From NCBI GenBank assembly GCA_011316305.1, contig SAUG01000145.1:62001-126000 (forward strand): a stretch of 64,000 bases of DNA, read 5' to 3'. This stretch comes from Rusavskia elegans (lineage: Eukaryota; Ascomycota; Lecanoromycetes; Teloschistales; Teloschistaceae). This document shows, piece after piece, positions 13,206 through 24,486 of this stretch. Below the pieces are notes generated by a model, which was not told the DNA's origin, ran no database searches, and worked only from the letters and a program-made list of their open reading frames with translations. A program made the position numbers and the translations under genes. Within the stretch, counting starts at the first letter, position 1; each line of letters begins with the position of its first letter.

Positions 13206-14857
13206 TCACTTGGCCCGTACCAACTCGCCTAATCTTTTCTCCAAGATTGTTCGTCCTTCGAGTGTTAACCAAACCCGATGAGGGGCACGGTTGACCACAT
13301 CCCAGGATATCAAGTTGTCGGTTATCTTGGTCAGGTCCTCCTGCTTTCGTTCCCACTCATGGTCTCTCCGAACTTCTATGCCGGAGCTCACAACCACCAA
13401 GGGGGTATTCCGTGTCTGAATATTCCTCGCTTGTGACACTTCATTCTTTGTGAGAGAGCCGGCAACCAAATTCTCCTGCAATTTGGCCTTGATGAACTTT
13501 CCAGCTTGATAGGCTGATTTTCCATACACACGGTCCTCTCGAGTGCGACCCTTGAAGATGGCACCGAAGAGCCTATCGTACCCCAGAGGCGATATGATAC
13601 CTCGACCCCAGAGGGTGAATCCGCGAGCTGGGCTGGCTATGCGGTGAAGTAAGTCTTCGTGCAAACCATCAATCAAGAAAAGGCCATGAACATCCCGGAC
13701 ATGCCTGCTCGAAAAGATACGGCTGTAGATACTCCCGACCCCCGCGGACACAAGAACCCAGGGACCTTCTTCGCCAGCTCGAGCAAGCGCTTCTGACAGT
13801 GCGTCAGACGTCATACCAGCAGAATGTGGAGACGGAGCGTTGTCAGACCAAGCAAAACCAGGGCGGTCATAGTAGCAATAACGATCAATCGTACCGTTGC
13901 GGTAGGAACCGTAGATCCAGTCGTCCATGGTATCCTCGAATGGGAGTTCTCCAGCCTCGACCAACACGGTGGGGTTTTTCTTGCCGTGTGCGTCGAAGGT
14001 GACGTTGCCGACACAAGCAAGATGTAACTTATATTTGTCGCCATCGACGTAAAACCGCTCACCTGGGGGTTTTAGAGATGCATCTCGCGAGCGAAGAATC
14101 AATGTTGCGGTCAGAAAGATGGTGATGACGATCATGACGATCATGATGACAGTCGCTGTTAGGACAGCACACCATTCTCGAAGAGTACGACGAGTCTCTT
14201 TGCGGCCAGTAAGGCGCTCTTCCTCTTCTTGTTTTCCCCAAGCAACGACGCGATCCGACATGACGTTGTAAAGTGCCATGAACGTAGCCCAGATGACGGA
14301 GGCGATACCAACCCATCCTTCTTCGCTGCGGAGTCGTTGCACAGCCAGGACGATGATCATGTCCAGCAACAACAGGGCCGCAATGATGAGACTCGACCAT
14401 TCCATGGCCCTAGAAGGGGTGGAGAAGAAGAGCAAGCCGATCAGCAGATTGCCGGCAGTGAGGGTGGTGAAGGCAAAGTCGAAGAAGCCTGAACCGCGCG
14501 AGTGCATCATAGGTGGGCTGACAAAGATGGACACCAGTAGCAGCACCCACCAGAGAAAGCTAATGGTGAGAAAGAGGATGCCGACATAGCGGATAGCGCG
14601 CACCGAGAAGAGATTATACGGGCTGACCTGTGGACCAAAGGATGTCAGTGCATTTACGGTAATGTGGGATCCAGATGGAGACTTGCAGCCGGGTCATCTG
14701 GGTCTAGGTAGCCGTCGTTTCGAGGGGGCAGGAGCCTTGTTCTCTCATCGGCATCGCGACTTTGGCGGGGTTGTTGTTGACTGTTCTCCTCATCGTTGGC
14801 ACTGTCACCATCGGGATGCTGACCGTCCCCGTTCTTCGAGCCCCATAGTGACACCAT
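13206..14857 (-). CDS. DUF2417 multi-pass membrane protein with alpha/beta-hydrolase-like C-terminus
   Basis: Exons are 14687-14857 and 13206-14627; the product is 530 aa. A hydrophilic N-terminus (RLLPPRNDGYLDPDDPA) leads to VSPYNLFSVRAIRYVGILFL and several membrane spans, about residues 70-235. The lumenal or extracellular part resembles an alpha/beta hydrolase (LVEAGELPFEDTMDDWIYGS, YCYYDRPGFAWSDNAPSPHS, FLIDGLHEDLL). At the nucleophile elbow it reads LVSAGVGSIYS, so the usual GxSxG serine is replaced and catalysis is doubtful. The 59-bp intron (14628-14686) starts with GCAAGT, a GC-AG intron. This choice gives PDDPA joined to VSPYNL, as I expect for the family; the only GT alternative (GTAAAT) would make a 30-bp intron. 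Function in fungi is unknown to me. Confidence 0.85.
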
Positions 14858-15427
14858 CTTGTTCCGAGTCGAATGCGCAGAGCAATGACAGGAGCAAAGA
14901 AGGAACCGCTTGAAAATTTGAGGTGGGGAAACGTAGAGGCGATAACTAGACTACTCTGATAGCACGCCCTCAAGAGCTGTACCTGGTAAGAGACTTAATG
15001 CCTCATGTTCGGATGTAGAAAACTTCAGTTACTGGAGAGCCGAGGGGGTATGGTATTTTGCAGGAGCTGGGAAGGAAGGAGGGAACCTTTGAGGTAGGCT
15101 GGACCGGAATCTTAACTACCCTAGGCACAGTAGTTGGCAGATGACGGGATGGGATTGGAGAAACAGCCAAGCCACGAGGCATGACGTCATGCAATTCGCT
15201 ACCTTCAACAACGCATCATTATTAGCCAATCATTCCTCGGAATCAACAATCGATATCTCGACAAAGGATATCGTTCTAACGGCAGTCGAAATACGCAAAG
15301 ATGTGGAAATCTGGACTGTCGAATCATTCGGCTGGCAGTAGTTCAATCATCATGTGCGAGACAGAACACAGTTCGTTCAATTCCTAGCAGAGTACTTCGC
15401 AAACGTTCCCCAGCAAAACCGTGCAGG
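14858..15427. other. divergent promoter region of the DUF2417 and PPE1 genes
   Basis: 570 bp between two divergent start codons. It contains a perfect 14-bp palindromic CRE-type site (15179-15192) and a CCAAT motif near 15227. Nothing else stands out. Confidence 0.6.
15179..15192. promoter_or_regulatory. palindromic CRE (ATF/CREB-type bZIP site)
   Basis: GCATGACGTCATGC is a perfect 14-bp palindrome centred on TGACGTCA, the consensus bound by ATF/CREB-family bZIP factors such as fungal Atf1/AtfA. It lies 236 bp before the PPE1 start and 322 bp before the DUF2417 start. Function is inferred from motif identity and position only. Confidence 0.6.
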
Positions 15428-17052
15428 ATGAGCGAGCTTCAGAGATCTTTCGCAAAGGCGAAGCTTGCTGGCTTGCCATCGGAAGCACCACTTCCTCTCG
15501 AAGCTTTCCGCGAAGAAGATGAGTACCCCGAGGGACGAGCAGATGGATTTCATTTGTTGTCTGAGTCGGCACAGGATGAGGATTCATCGTCAGCTTCTTC
15601 GGCCTCTTCGGCTTCATCAACCGGTACTATCAAACCGAACCGTAAGCATCTTTTTGCTAGGCCCACCGGGTTCGTCATTTCCCCCTTCCACCTTGTCACT
15701 CTATCATGCCTTCCACGTCTTTGTATTCTTTATACATGGTCCACGCCTCCCATATCGCTACGCTTATGCACGTTCTTCGATTCTTGACTTGTCTGATATG
15801 TCTCCTGTCGGAATAGCTTGAGTTCTGGTAGAAACCCTTTGGAGCCTCTCCCGTGGACCGGCTACTTCGCTCAAGAATTCTATTTGGAGAATGTGCGGCC
15901 CGATGAAGTCGTGATACACCACGTCTACCTTACACCCCCAGCAAACAAGGGTCCGCTCTTCGTGTTGCATCATGGAGCCGGATCTTCAGGACTGTCATTT
16001 GCTGTCTTCGCTACCGAGCTGCGTAAAGCATTGCCAGATGCTGGAGTCCTGTCCGTCGAAGCCCGCGGGCATGGCGAAACTGTCGTAAAATCGAACGATG
16101 GAACCATCAAGGGAGAGCCCCATGATTTGAGCATCGTCCTTCTAAGCTCCGACCTTTCGGATACCGTCAAACTAGTTCAAGCAAAGCTCGATTGGTCTCA
16201 CCTACCAGATATAGTCCTAATAGGCCATAGCCTTGGCGGGGCCATCATTACAGACGTTGTATTGAGAGGTACCTTGGGCACCGCCGTTCTTGGCTATGCC
16301 GTACTAGATGTGGTCGAGGGTACGCACTTGGACCGATCAAATTTATAGTCTCTGGCAAACCGCTAAAAGTATCCTAGGATCTGCCATGGAAGCTTTGCAA
16401 CAGATGAATCTGTACCTGGCGATGAGACCGAAGACCTTTCCGTCGCTCGCCTCCGCTATCGATTGGCAGTGAGTTTCATCCTTCTCTCTGCAAGACTCGA
16501 TCCGTGACCGGGAATCAGCGTTCGAACTCGTACAATACGCAACAACCACTCGGCTCGCGTTTCGGTTCCGCCTCTGTTATATCAAAACCTCGAATCGCCA
16601 CTATGCTCAGATAGCCAGCCTTGGAAGTGGCGTACTGATCTCCTGATGACCGAGCAATACTGGGCAAGCTGGTTTACAGGACTTAGCAAGAAATTCCTGG
16701 AAGCTAGAGGCGGAAAGCTACTGATCTTGGCTGGCACAGATCGCCTAGATAAAGAGCTTATGATCGGTCAAATGCAAGGTAAGAGCTTTTCGTACTCTAG
16801 ATACCCTCGGCTGTTGAAGGGCTTACGCCTTTGCCACAAGGAAAGTACCAGTTGCAGGTCTTCCCGGAGGCAGGCCATTTCATTCACGAGGATCAGCCAA
16901 GGAAAACAGCCATGCTCGTACTGGATTTTTATCGACGAAACGACAGAAATGGGCCGGTACTTCCACCCAAAGTTGGTCATTCGGTAGGGGAGTTTCAGAC
17001 GGTCAACAACACGGGTATATCGCCTGATCGAAAAGAAGGCGCCGTTCCCTAG
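15428..17052 (+). CDS. PPE1: protein phosphatase methylesterase 1 (PME-1)
   Basis: Removes the C-terminal methyl ester from the catalytic subunit of PP2A. Five exons: 15428-15669, 15817-16319, 16378-16468, 16519-16778 and 16841-17052, giving 435 aa. The N-terminus [20 protein letters not shown] and a Ser-rich SSASSTG stretch are typical. The hydrolase core has [19 protein letters not shown] and the nucleophile motif LIGHSLGGA (Ser about 219); [11 protein letters not shown] carries the acid region and [11 protein letters not shown] the histidine. The first intron (147 bp) is the least certain. Its donor is GTTCGT, because the coding match HLFARPTG continues past an earlier GTAAGC and only this donor keeps frame. 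The other introns are 50-62 bp with standard GT donors. Confidence 0.93.
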
Positions 17053-17349
17053 ATCTTACTTAGGATAATGACACATTGGCCAGTGGTAGCCACAGAAGAC
17101 TCATATTTACTGCCTACGGCTCACCCAATGACCGCAGGAAATCGAGATGTGAAGAATAAGTATATCTTTGGGATGGCCCATGGGTCGAACCCAATACCAA
17201 CACACGCTTGCGATGATTCTGCACTTTTCCAGTGTGAATTTTCGTTCGTTGCTTCTGTACCATCTGCCGTCGTACGCACGTGCTACCTGTCTCCCCTATA
17301 TCATGATTGACCCGGGACTCCGCGCTAAATCCACTGTGCAATCCTTTTC

Positions 17350-18524
17350 TCATGACCTTCCGCCGTATCTTAACGTGAATCTTGACCGCCGCCTAGCCAT
17401 AGAATTATCTCTTGAGGCTCCGTTTGACCCTGTGTACGCTTGCTTCCAATGGTCCTGGATAGTGTCGATGATATGCACGTTTATGACAATATATTGGCCA
17501 GAACTGTAGGCATTACTTGCGTGCTCCATTTTCATCCATCTACGATGCTCTTTGAACTCGTCCCCTTGCCTATCCTCGTCGCCTTCTGTACGACCCTCGA
17601 ACGTTGGTGCTAGAACCCCTAATTCGACGTATTCAGCGCCCTCTTCGCTCCTCCTGGTACCTCGTTCCTCCGAGTCGTGGTCTTGCGATGAACCCTCACC
17701 ATCCACGGCGCTGCCACCCGAGGTCCTTGACGGCTCCGCCACGTTTCTCTTCTCTACGGTCACAGCCAGTATCACCAGTTGCAGTCCGAGTATCAAGATA
17801 TCAGACGCAATCATTCTTATCCGCGACACCGGACTCTTTTGCCCCACAAAATCCATCAACAATCCTCCATGCAAGTACCCTCTCATGGCTTGATTGGCTG
17901 TTGGCGGAGTATTAGCGGAGTGAACGAAGATACTAGCCAGATTGAGTAGAATTATCGCAACAATGTTCGGACGGTTCGAGCTGACGACAGGACTCATGAG
18001 AACCGGCTTTGGAGTAAAGTCTGGTACATTCCAAAATTAGCAAATCTGGGTCCAGCAAAACGGTAGCATGATGAAACGTGTCTGAGGAGCACAGAGGGAT
18101 TTTGCGGCTCAGCTTTAAATCATGCCTCACTCGGGATTCAGAAAGGGACGGGTGAAAAGAGGTCACGAAAATTGCCTTACAAAACCAGTGATTGGTGGCG
18201 CGACCGAAGAACAACAATATGGAACAGCTGAGTTTGACGAACGTCAGCATTTTCTCGACCTCTTCAAACTGAGATGTAAATCATCGACTGTTTTGCATAC
18301 TCCAGATAGTACAGGATCGAGAGCTGGCAGTATATCACGATGTCGAGCTGACGAATGAGATGGTCAAGGAACCGAGTCTTATACACATAGTGGACATCTT
18401 GTCTCTTCTGCTTGAAATCCACATGCTCTGCAGCATCCGCCACTCGCGAAGATAACGATGGCGATTCATGACCGGCTAAGGGCGGGGATCTTGATATAGC
18501 ATTGGATGAAGATTCATGGTTCAT
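17350..18524 (-). CDS. DSC4: DSC E3 ubiquitin ligase complex subunit 4 (DUF1746)
   Basis: Member of the Golgi/endosome Dsc ubiquitin-ligase complex, which in fission yeast and Aspergillus is needed to activate the sterol-response factor SREBP and for membrane protein quality control. Exons are 18301-18524, 18181-18227 and 17350-18020; introns of 73 and 160 bp; 313 aa. The middle exon is only 47 nt. Family features: LDHLIRQLDIVIYCQLSILYYLDCS, then FGRATNHWFYFTPKP, then a membrane segment and MRGYLHGGLLMDFVGQKSP. The last part has an acidic linker and a conserved SGQYIVINVHIIDTIQDHW segment. The start was chosen at the first ATG that keeps this frame. It is convergent with PPE1. Confidence 0.88.
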
Positions 18525-18982
18525 GGTTTGAGGTCATGAATTGGAGATGGGTATAGAGACATCTAGTCCCTTAGGGAGCCCTTTGGTTTGTACGAGTGAG
18601 CCCGATTGAAAGTCACCACAACGATGCCGGCGTTCTAGATATATCAAGAACCAACGGAAAGACGGAAGCCCTCGGCAAGCTGATTACGATTACTACTCGT
18701 GAGGCCCAGAAGTTTGGCACTTTCCTAATCAGGCTAGCGCTGCCAATCCCCAATAGGAAAATTGTGCAGGCATAAATTCCGTGAAACGAGTATTGTTTAT
18801 AGCTATCTGATTCGTTAGGTATACCCGGCTTGGCATAGGCTAAGGCTAAATATCTGGCACGAGTAGTGCGACGCGTGTAATCTATAAACGTCGCGCCGCA
18901 GTACGGACGATTGACGCCCAGTCTCGCTCATTATCAGGTACTCCAATACACCGTTGGAGAAGCTCGATTCAGATCGAACGCA
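18525..18982. other. divergent intergenic region (DSC4/RFC2)
   Basis: 458 bp with no gene or clear regulatory motif that I can support. Confidence 0.55.
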
Positions 18983-20349
18983 ATGGCGAGTTTTTTTGAC
19001 AATAAAGCACGAGCAGCCGCCGCAGCGGCAGCAGCAGCGAGTGGTGGCCCCTCCGCCAAAGCCGCATTTCCCAAAGAGAACGGAAATCTGCAGCCCTGGG
19101 TCGAGAAATAGTACGATTCTTAAGTCACCGTTTGGGCAAAGCACCTTCAGCTAATCTCCCTTCAGCCGACCAAAGACCTTGAACGATGTCACTGCCCAAG
19201 ATCACACCATCAGAGTCCTACAGAGAACGTTGCAGGCTTCGAACGTAAGGTCCATCAGCTTCGACTTTGGGCAAGTATGCTGAATCTGGTCGCTAGCTTC
19301 CTCACATGCTTTTCTATGGACCTCCGGGCACAGGCAAAACCTCGACAATCCTGGCGTTGGCGAAAGAGCTCTACGGGCCCGAGATGTTCAAATCCCGTGT
19401 GCTGGAGCTTAATGCATCTGATGAGCGAGGGATATCCATTGTGAGAGAAAAGGTCAAGGACTTTGCCAGAATGCAGTTGTCGAATCCTCCTTTACACTAC
19501 AGAGACAAGCACCCTTGTCCGCCCTACAAGATTGTGATACTTGACGAAGCGGACAGTATGACCCAGGATGCTCAGAGTGCTTTAAGGAGGACGATGGAGA
19601 CTTACAGCAAGATTACTCGATTTTGCCTAATCTGTAACTACGTGACCAGAATCATTGATCCTTTGGCTAGTCGATGCAGCAAATTCAGATTCAAGAGCTT
19701 GGACCAAGGGAATGCAAAGAGAAGGCTCGAGGAAATCGCGGAATTGGAGGCCGTCAAAATGGAAACCGGCGTGGTCGATGCACTGATCAAGTGCAGTGAA
19801 GGCGATCTGCGTAAAGCTATCACTTTTATTCAAAGTGCGGCAAGGCTTGTCGGCGCTGTCAAGGTACCCCGAGCTCGCGTCGACGGCCAGTCCAAGAAGC
19901 GAAAGCTGGTAGAGAATGACGATACGAATGCTATGGATATCGACGGAGCCGACCACACGACTGTGACCGTGAGCAGCATCGAAGAGATTGCGGGAGTTAT
20001 TCCAAACAATCTCATTAACGATTTGGTCAAGGCTATGCAGCCCAAAGTCCGGGGAGTTGTGTACAACGATGTCTCGAAAGCGGTCACAGATTTGGTCGCT
20101 GACGGATGGAGCGCATCTCAATTGATCCTTCAGGTGGGCGCACTCTCTTGTGGCATCCAGCGATACCCGCTTATCCGATCCCAGCTTTATCAACAGATAA
20201 TCTTCAACGATGCAATACCAGATAAGCAAAAAAGCAAGATCGTCATTATCTTCTCCGAGGTCGATAAGCGACTCGTAGACGGTGCAGATGAGCATCTCAT
20301 GATCCTGGACCTGGCCTTGAGAGTATCTGGTGTCCTTGCAGAAAAATGA
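18983..20349 (+). CDS. RFC2: replication factor C small subunit, Rfc2 type
   Basis: AAA+ subunit of the clamp loader that opens PCNA at primer ends. Exons are 18983-19110, 19166-19244 and 19297-20349; introns of 55 and 52 bp; 419 aa. The N-terminus has an alanine tract (about nine Ala) absent from the yeast protein. Motifs in order: [16 protein letters not shown], Walker [33 protein letters not shown], Walker [11 protein letters not shown], sensor [16 protein letters not shown] and the clamp-loader box [12 protein letters not shown]. The protein is longer than yeast Rfc2 (353 aa). Part of the excess is an insertion around residues 265-300 with [11 protein letters not shown], which resembles a nuclear localisation signal. 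[15 protein letters not shown] and [11 protein letters not shown] fit Rfc2 better than Rfc3 or Rfc4. Confidence 0.94.
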
Positions 20350-20994
20350 ACAGATCCTCTTGCTAGAATATGTTCACCGAACATACCCATCTGGAGACAT
20401 CCCGAAGCCCAAGAAGTGTAGGGCAGGAAGGAGCACCAAGGCCACCGCTCAATATTTCAGTACTGGCAGGCTCGTTGGTAATGGCACGTTCAAGGTTTGC
20501 TACCAATAGATTTATTACGGTAACAGAAATCTTCATACTATCACACACGGCCGCTAACTATAGCCGGAGCAGGACAAGAATGATCATAGCCACACGCCGT
20601 AACAATTTCCCTCCGTACGTCGACGATCTTGGGTTTTGTTATGTGAAGGTGCTAGGGCCACCCTTGTTGCACGGTTAGAGAACTCGGGATATGAGAATAA
20701 ATGGACGATTCCCCATGCGCTTGTCCGACTGCACATGTAGTAATGGACTGAATGGGTGAGCCTGTGCCTACCAGTTCCCAGGCTACTCACGGGATTCAAT
20801 TCCTGGGCAGTGGCAGAAGAACTACTCTACCCTCAGAATCCGACTGCCATGACCCGGGAGGTGACAAGGTACCACAGATCAGCCTAGACTTCCAACGGAT
20901 TATGTCCAATTCTCTACCCGATTCTTGCTGCTCGATCCGGATCTAAAAGGTGTGCTCCAAGGTCATGTTCTGTTATATACAAGCACGCAGCGCA
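20350..20994. other. convergent intergenic region
   Basis: 3' flanks of RFC2 and the methyltransferase gene; nothing further seen. Confidence 0.6.
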
Positions 20995-22026
20995 TCATCT
21001 AAAATCTCTCCAAACCTCACCTTCCACCCTTCCCTTTCCCACATCAACAATGACGCCTTCCTCTCTTAGAAGTCTCACCTTCTCCCCTGCAAACTTGCCC
21101 TCCTTGCCCCAAAAGCCGCCAAACCCTCCGAGAGATCGATCTGCTGCCTAAAATTAAGTCCGGGATTAGTATGTCTTACCAAGACCATGAATATAAAAGG
21201 GGGCATGGTCACTGGGGCAGAATAGGTTCAGGAATCCGATTTCACGCATCAGTTGTGGGGTTCAACACTGAAAACGAGGAGCTTGGGGATAGATTTAGTA
21301 CAACGAATGGCTTACAACAACCCGGTGACAAGGTACAATCGGCGCAAATGGGTTGTTTCTCAAGCCATTTCCGACCGCTCTGGCAGAGGAGTGCAGATGA
21401 TCCGAGATGGCGGCGTAAGTGGTGAAGCGACCACGAGGGACTTGACACAGAGCGAGGAGAACCCGTTGGCGGAACGACGAGAGGTTGGAGGTGGTGACGA
21501 GGGTGGTGAGATCAGTTCCTGGAGTCTTCCATCGTTCAGTGTCGGGTGGCACCAGTGGAGTGGAAGTGAGAGCTGGCGACGGGCGAGGGTTTATTCTTGG
21601 GTTGGGGGTTGACAGAGTGCTTTTGATGCTCAACTGTCGCTTTCTGGGCAATAATTTTTCTTCCGCGTTCGTCGGGCTCGTGGCTGCTCGTTTTCGTTTG
21701 CGATCAGCAGCTGGCTTCTGCTTCTTGCCTCTTAATCCAAGGCTGATTGCATCCAAATCTGCCAGGTCCTCCCTGCCGTCTGCGATTGCTTTGCCGAGGG
21801 CAATGCACCTTTCGAGCTGCTCAGGAGTCATATTCTTCATTGCAGGGGATGCTAGTTTGCTGGTCCATGGTCGGTCAATGCCAATTGCATTGTCGAGAAT
21901 GATGCGTGCAAAGCAATGATCAAGATGCACTGGCCATACTTTCTGCGCAGGAGATCTGGAAACCGCTAGCGACGGAAGAGTCTTGCTGTATAGTGATTTC
22001 CAATCGTCTTGGAGAGTCGCCATCAT
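20995..22026 (-). CDS. methylated-DNA--protein-cysteine methyltransferase (O6-alkylguanine repair)
   Basis: A suicide DNA-repair enzyme that moves alkyl groups from O6-guanine to its own cysteine. Exons are 21316-22026 and 20995-21147, split by a 168-bp intron; 287 aa. The catalytic domain begins at FRQRVLLALCQVPRGRFTTY, followed by the DNA-binding helix region ARAVGNGLRNNPFAPIVPCH. The acceptor Cys is about residue 233 in the PCHRV box. The second exon supplies LGGFGGFWGKEGKFAGEKVR and LLREEGVIV, which finish the fold; without splicing the protein would stop eight codons after the active site. The N-terminal 190 residues hold a region (DHCFARIILDNAIG, MTPEQLERCIALGKAIADGR) that I do not recognise outside fungal relatives, then a Lys/Arg-rich linker. 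Confidence 0.92.
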
Positions 22027-22525
22027 GCGGTCGAGTGTTTTGGGACTTGCTTCTTTGAATACTTCATGTAACCAGCATGAGCACGGCTTTTCGCGACGGG
22101 ATCAACGGCGCGTAGGATATACAGTACGGAGTACCTCCGCGGATTAGTTTTTGGTAGACCAATTTCAAAAGTTCTTTCGCCTTTTAAATCTTCGACGAGT
22201 CTGCTATGAATTCCAAATCCAAGTCCAGTCCTAGCTAGTAACGTCGCTTGGACGGTACCAAACTTTTATTTCTGTTGGTTTACGACCCGTCTTCTTTCGA
22301 ATTTATTCCCCGTATGTTGCCTGCTTACAAAATGTCTTGGTATACTCGATGGAGCTAAAGTAGTCTACCATATGGAGCGTTCGTCCGGTCCCGAAAATCG
22401 TCTCGAAGTCATGGTACAGAAGCCTGGGCAATCACATCTGTGCAGATCATATGCTGCGTTCATAGGCTAGAAGTCACAACGGGCAAATGGTGGTATCGCT
22501 ATGCAAGCAAACAAGCGGATATCTA
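22027..22525. other. intergenic region upstream of the methyltransferase gene
   Basis: 499 bp between the methyltransferase start and the SEC20 stop. It serves as upstream region of one gene and 3' flank of the other; no motif supported. Confidence 0.55.
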
Positions 22526-23905
22526 CTACAACTCATCTCGTGGACGACTACTGTCTCCTTGAGGAGCAGCATTCTCCTCCCACATACGCTTCTTCGGGTT
22601 CGGAGGCTCATCTGGTGCCCTCTCCCTTAGCACCGTTCCCTCAGATCCTTCTGCTGCTGCAGAGCTGCCCGATGAGATAGTCCGAGAGTCTTTCTCAGCC
22701 ATCTCGCCCACTGCAGCCGACATGGTTTGACGCTCGTCTTGCGGCTTCTGTGGTGATGGTTGGCCTTTGCCACCTCCACCCACACGAATGAAAGGCGCTG
22801 ACATGCCGGCGGGGAACGTTGGTATCTGGCCAGCAGCGCTTGGTTGCTCGGATGAAGTTGCTGAGATTCGGACCGAAGCTTGGTCAAGTGCTGTGCTATG
22901 TTTCGTTGCACCTAATACACCAATGGTAGAGGCAAATGCTCCAAGAAATGACTGGATGATGAAAAACGCGGCTTGCCACACAACAGTGATTGGTAGATAC
23001 AACAGCCACCAGCCAGGACCGTATAGGATTCGCCGGAAGAAAAGCCAGCTAATTGTGATAACAAGGATCCAGAAAGCACTTTCCAGGTACCAAGTGTCGG
23101 ATTTCTGCGAGTGTAAGAGTGTCGAGACCAGAGAGCGGGAAGATGATAAGAGGGTGTCGAGTTCGGTGTAGGACACCGACAGGGTCGAAAGCGCGGCAGT
23201 GGATTGATCTGTACGACATCCGGTTCGTCAATAATCTTCAAGGAGAATGATCAGCTTACGTAGAGTCTCGAGCGCAAATTGACTCCTGGACACCTCTGAT
23301 TGCATCAACGAGTGGACGCGACGTAGAGCAGCAGTCACATCAGAAGAGGCGTTGAGTTCAAGTTGATCCTTGGAGACCTGCTCCTGGCCTTGAAGGCGAC
23401 CCTTGGCGAACGCGGAAGCTCCTTCTTGAACGCCGGCGAAGAGGAGTTCTCTTTCTCTTCGTTTTGCTGCTTCGACGCTGCGTTTGGCCTGTAACTGAGC
23501 CTTCCTAAATTGGGAACGTGCGCTGTGATAGTATAATGATCAGGTCTCGGATTACCGAGCTGTCAGGTAGGAGACCCACAGCTTCAAATCCTCTGCCAGT
23601 CGTGCAACTTGTGCTATAGTCTCCGTGTGCTCCCTCTCCTTCCCGCTGTTCCTCCTTTTGGCAGACGACGTCCAACCAGTACTGATGGCCTGATCTTCGA
23701 CCTCTTGGCGCAATAATTCAAGCTCCTCGTCCTGTTCTTTAAGATTTTGGTGGATTTCGGTGCTCAGCTCAAGACGGACATCGGGGTTTAGCGGGCTGGA
23801 TCCAAGGGGAACGGAATGCTTCGAAAGACGGTGGATCAGCTGGATCGTCTGTCTGTGTGCATCATTGAGTGGTTGCAGACGGGCGGTGACATGCTGCAAA
23901 CTCAT
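22526..23905 (-). CDS. SEC20: Sec20-type Qb-SNARE for Golgi-to-ER transport
   Basis: ER SNARE that works with Ufe1, Use1 and Sec22 in fusion of retrograde COPI vesicles. Exons are 23580-23905, 23260-23522 and 22526-23208; introns of 57 and 51 bp; 423 aa. The N-terminal half is helical and charged (HQNLKEQDEELELLRQEVED). The SNARE-like segment runs through QSEVSRSQFALETLHQSTAA and YTELDTLLSSSRSLVSTLLH. A membrane anchor follows (SAFWILVITISWLFF), then a second hydrophobic stretch. The long hydrophilic C-terminus ends in RPRDEL. Yeast Sec20 has a lumenal HDEL at the same place, so RDEL here is a plausible ER-retrieval signal. The start is the first ATG; a GTG just before it is not used. Confidence 0.88.
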
Positions 23906-24098
23906 CACACTATTTAAAGATAGGAAAAGTGCAAGTGGAAGAGCTTAGAGTAAGGTAGTTAAAGAGTTGGATGAATGAGGACAGGGTGCGAGGGTGCCAA
24001 GAGATTGAACGATTCTGAGTATTTCATGCACCACACTCCAACTCTCCATTACCTTACTCTATACCAAATCTAAGCTTGCGCCTTGCATCCTCACCGCC

Positions 24099-24486
24099 AT
24101 GCTTACAAAATTCCTCACAGAGGTGACAACATGCTTCAATCCATTCAAAAGACCTGGTAGAACATGCCGTGTGTTCCTCGCCCATCTTCCGGCAAACGCT
24201 AGATCAATCATGAAGATCACTACCAAGATCCTTCCAAGGGATAGTCAAGACCTTAGCCAGCTGAAGTTGAAGTTTAGTAGGTTGCCCTGCATCACATGTT
24301 TCTCCAATTCCCTTCACCATGATCTTACATCACATGATCGATCATTGTTGACCGTGTTTTTTCCCCTCAGAGGATGGGATGGAAATGCAGCTCGATGCAG
24401 AGAAGATGTCTATCAAAGACCTGATGGAAGAAGTGGACAGACACTCACGTATCCTCAAACGACAAGCGGATCTGGCTGGGAATTGA
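24099..24486 (+). CDS. MRPL44: mitochondrial large ribosomal subunit protein mL53 (yeast Mrpl44)
   Basis: Small mitochondrial ribosomal protein, 97 aa. Exons are 24099-24276 and 24371-24486, with a 94-bp intron (donor GTAGGT, acceptor CCTCAG). The N-terminus MLTKFLTEVTTCFNPFKRPG and RTCRVFLAHLPANARSIMKI are the family hallmark; the second exon supplies MEMQLDAEKMSIKDLMEEVD and RHSRILKRQADLAGN. Reading without splicing continues to 24782 with no similarity, so the short spliced form is preferred. It shares a 193-bp divergent promoter with SEC20. Confidence 0.9.

Noticed and set aside
15670..15816. GTAAGC at about 15641 as the donor of the first PPE1 intron
   Set aside because: It leaves the wrong phase for every available acceptor, and conserved-looking residues continue beyond it.
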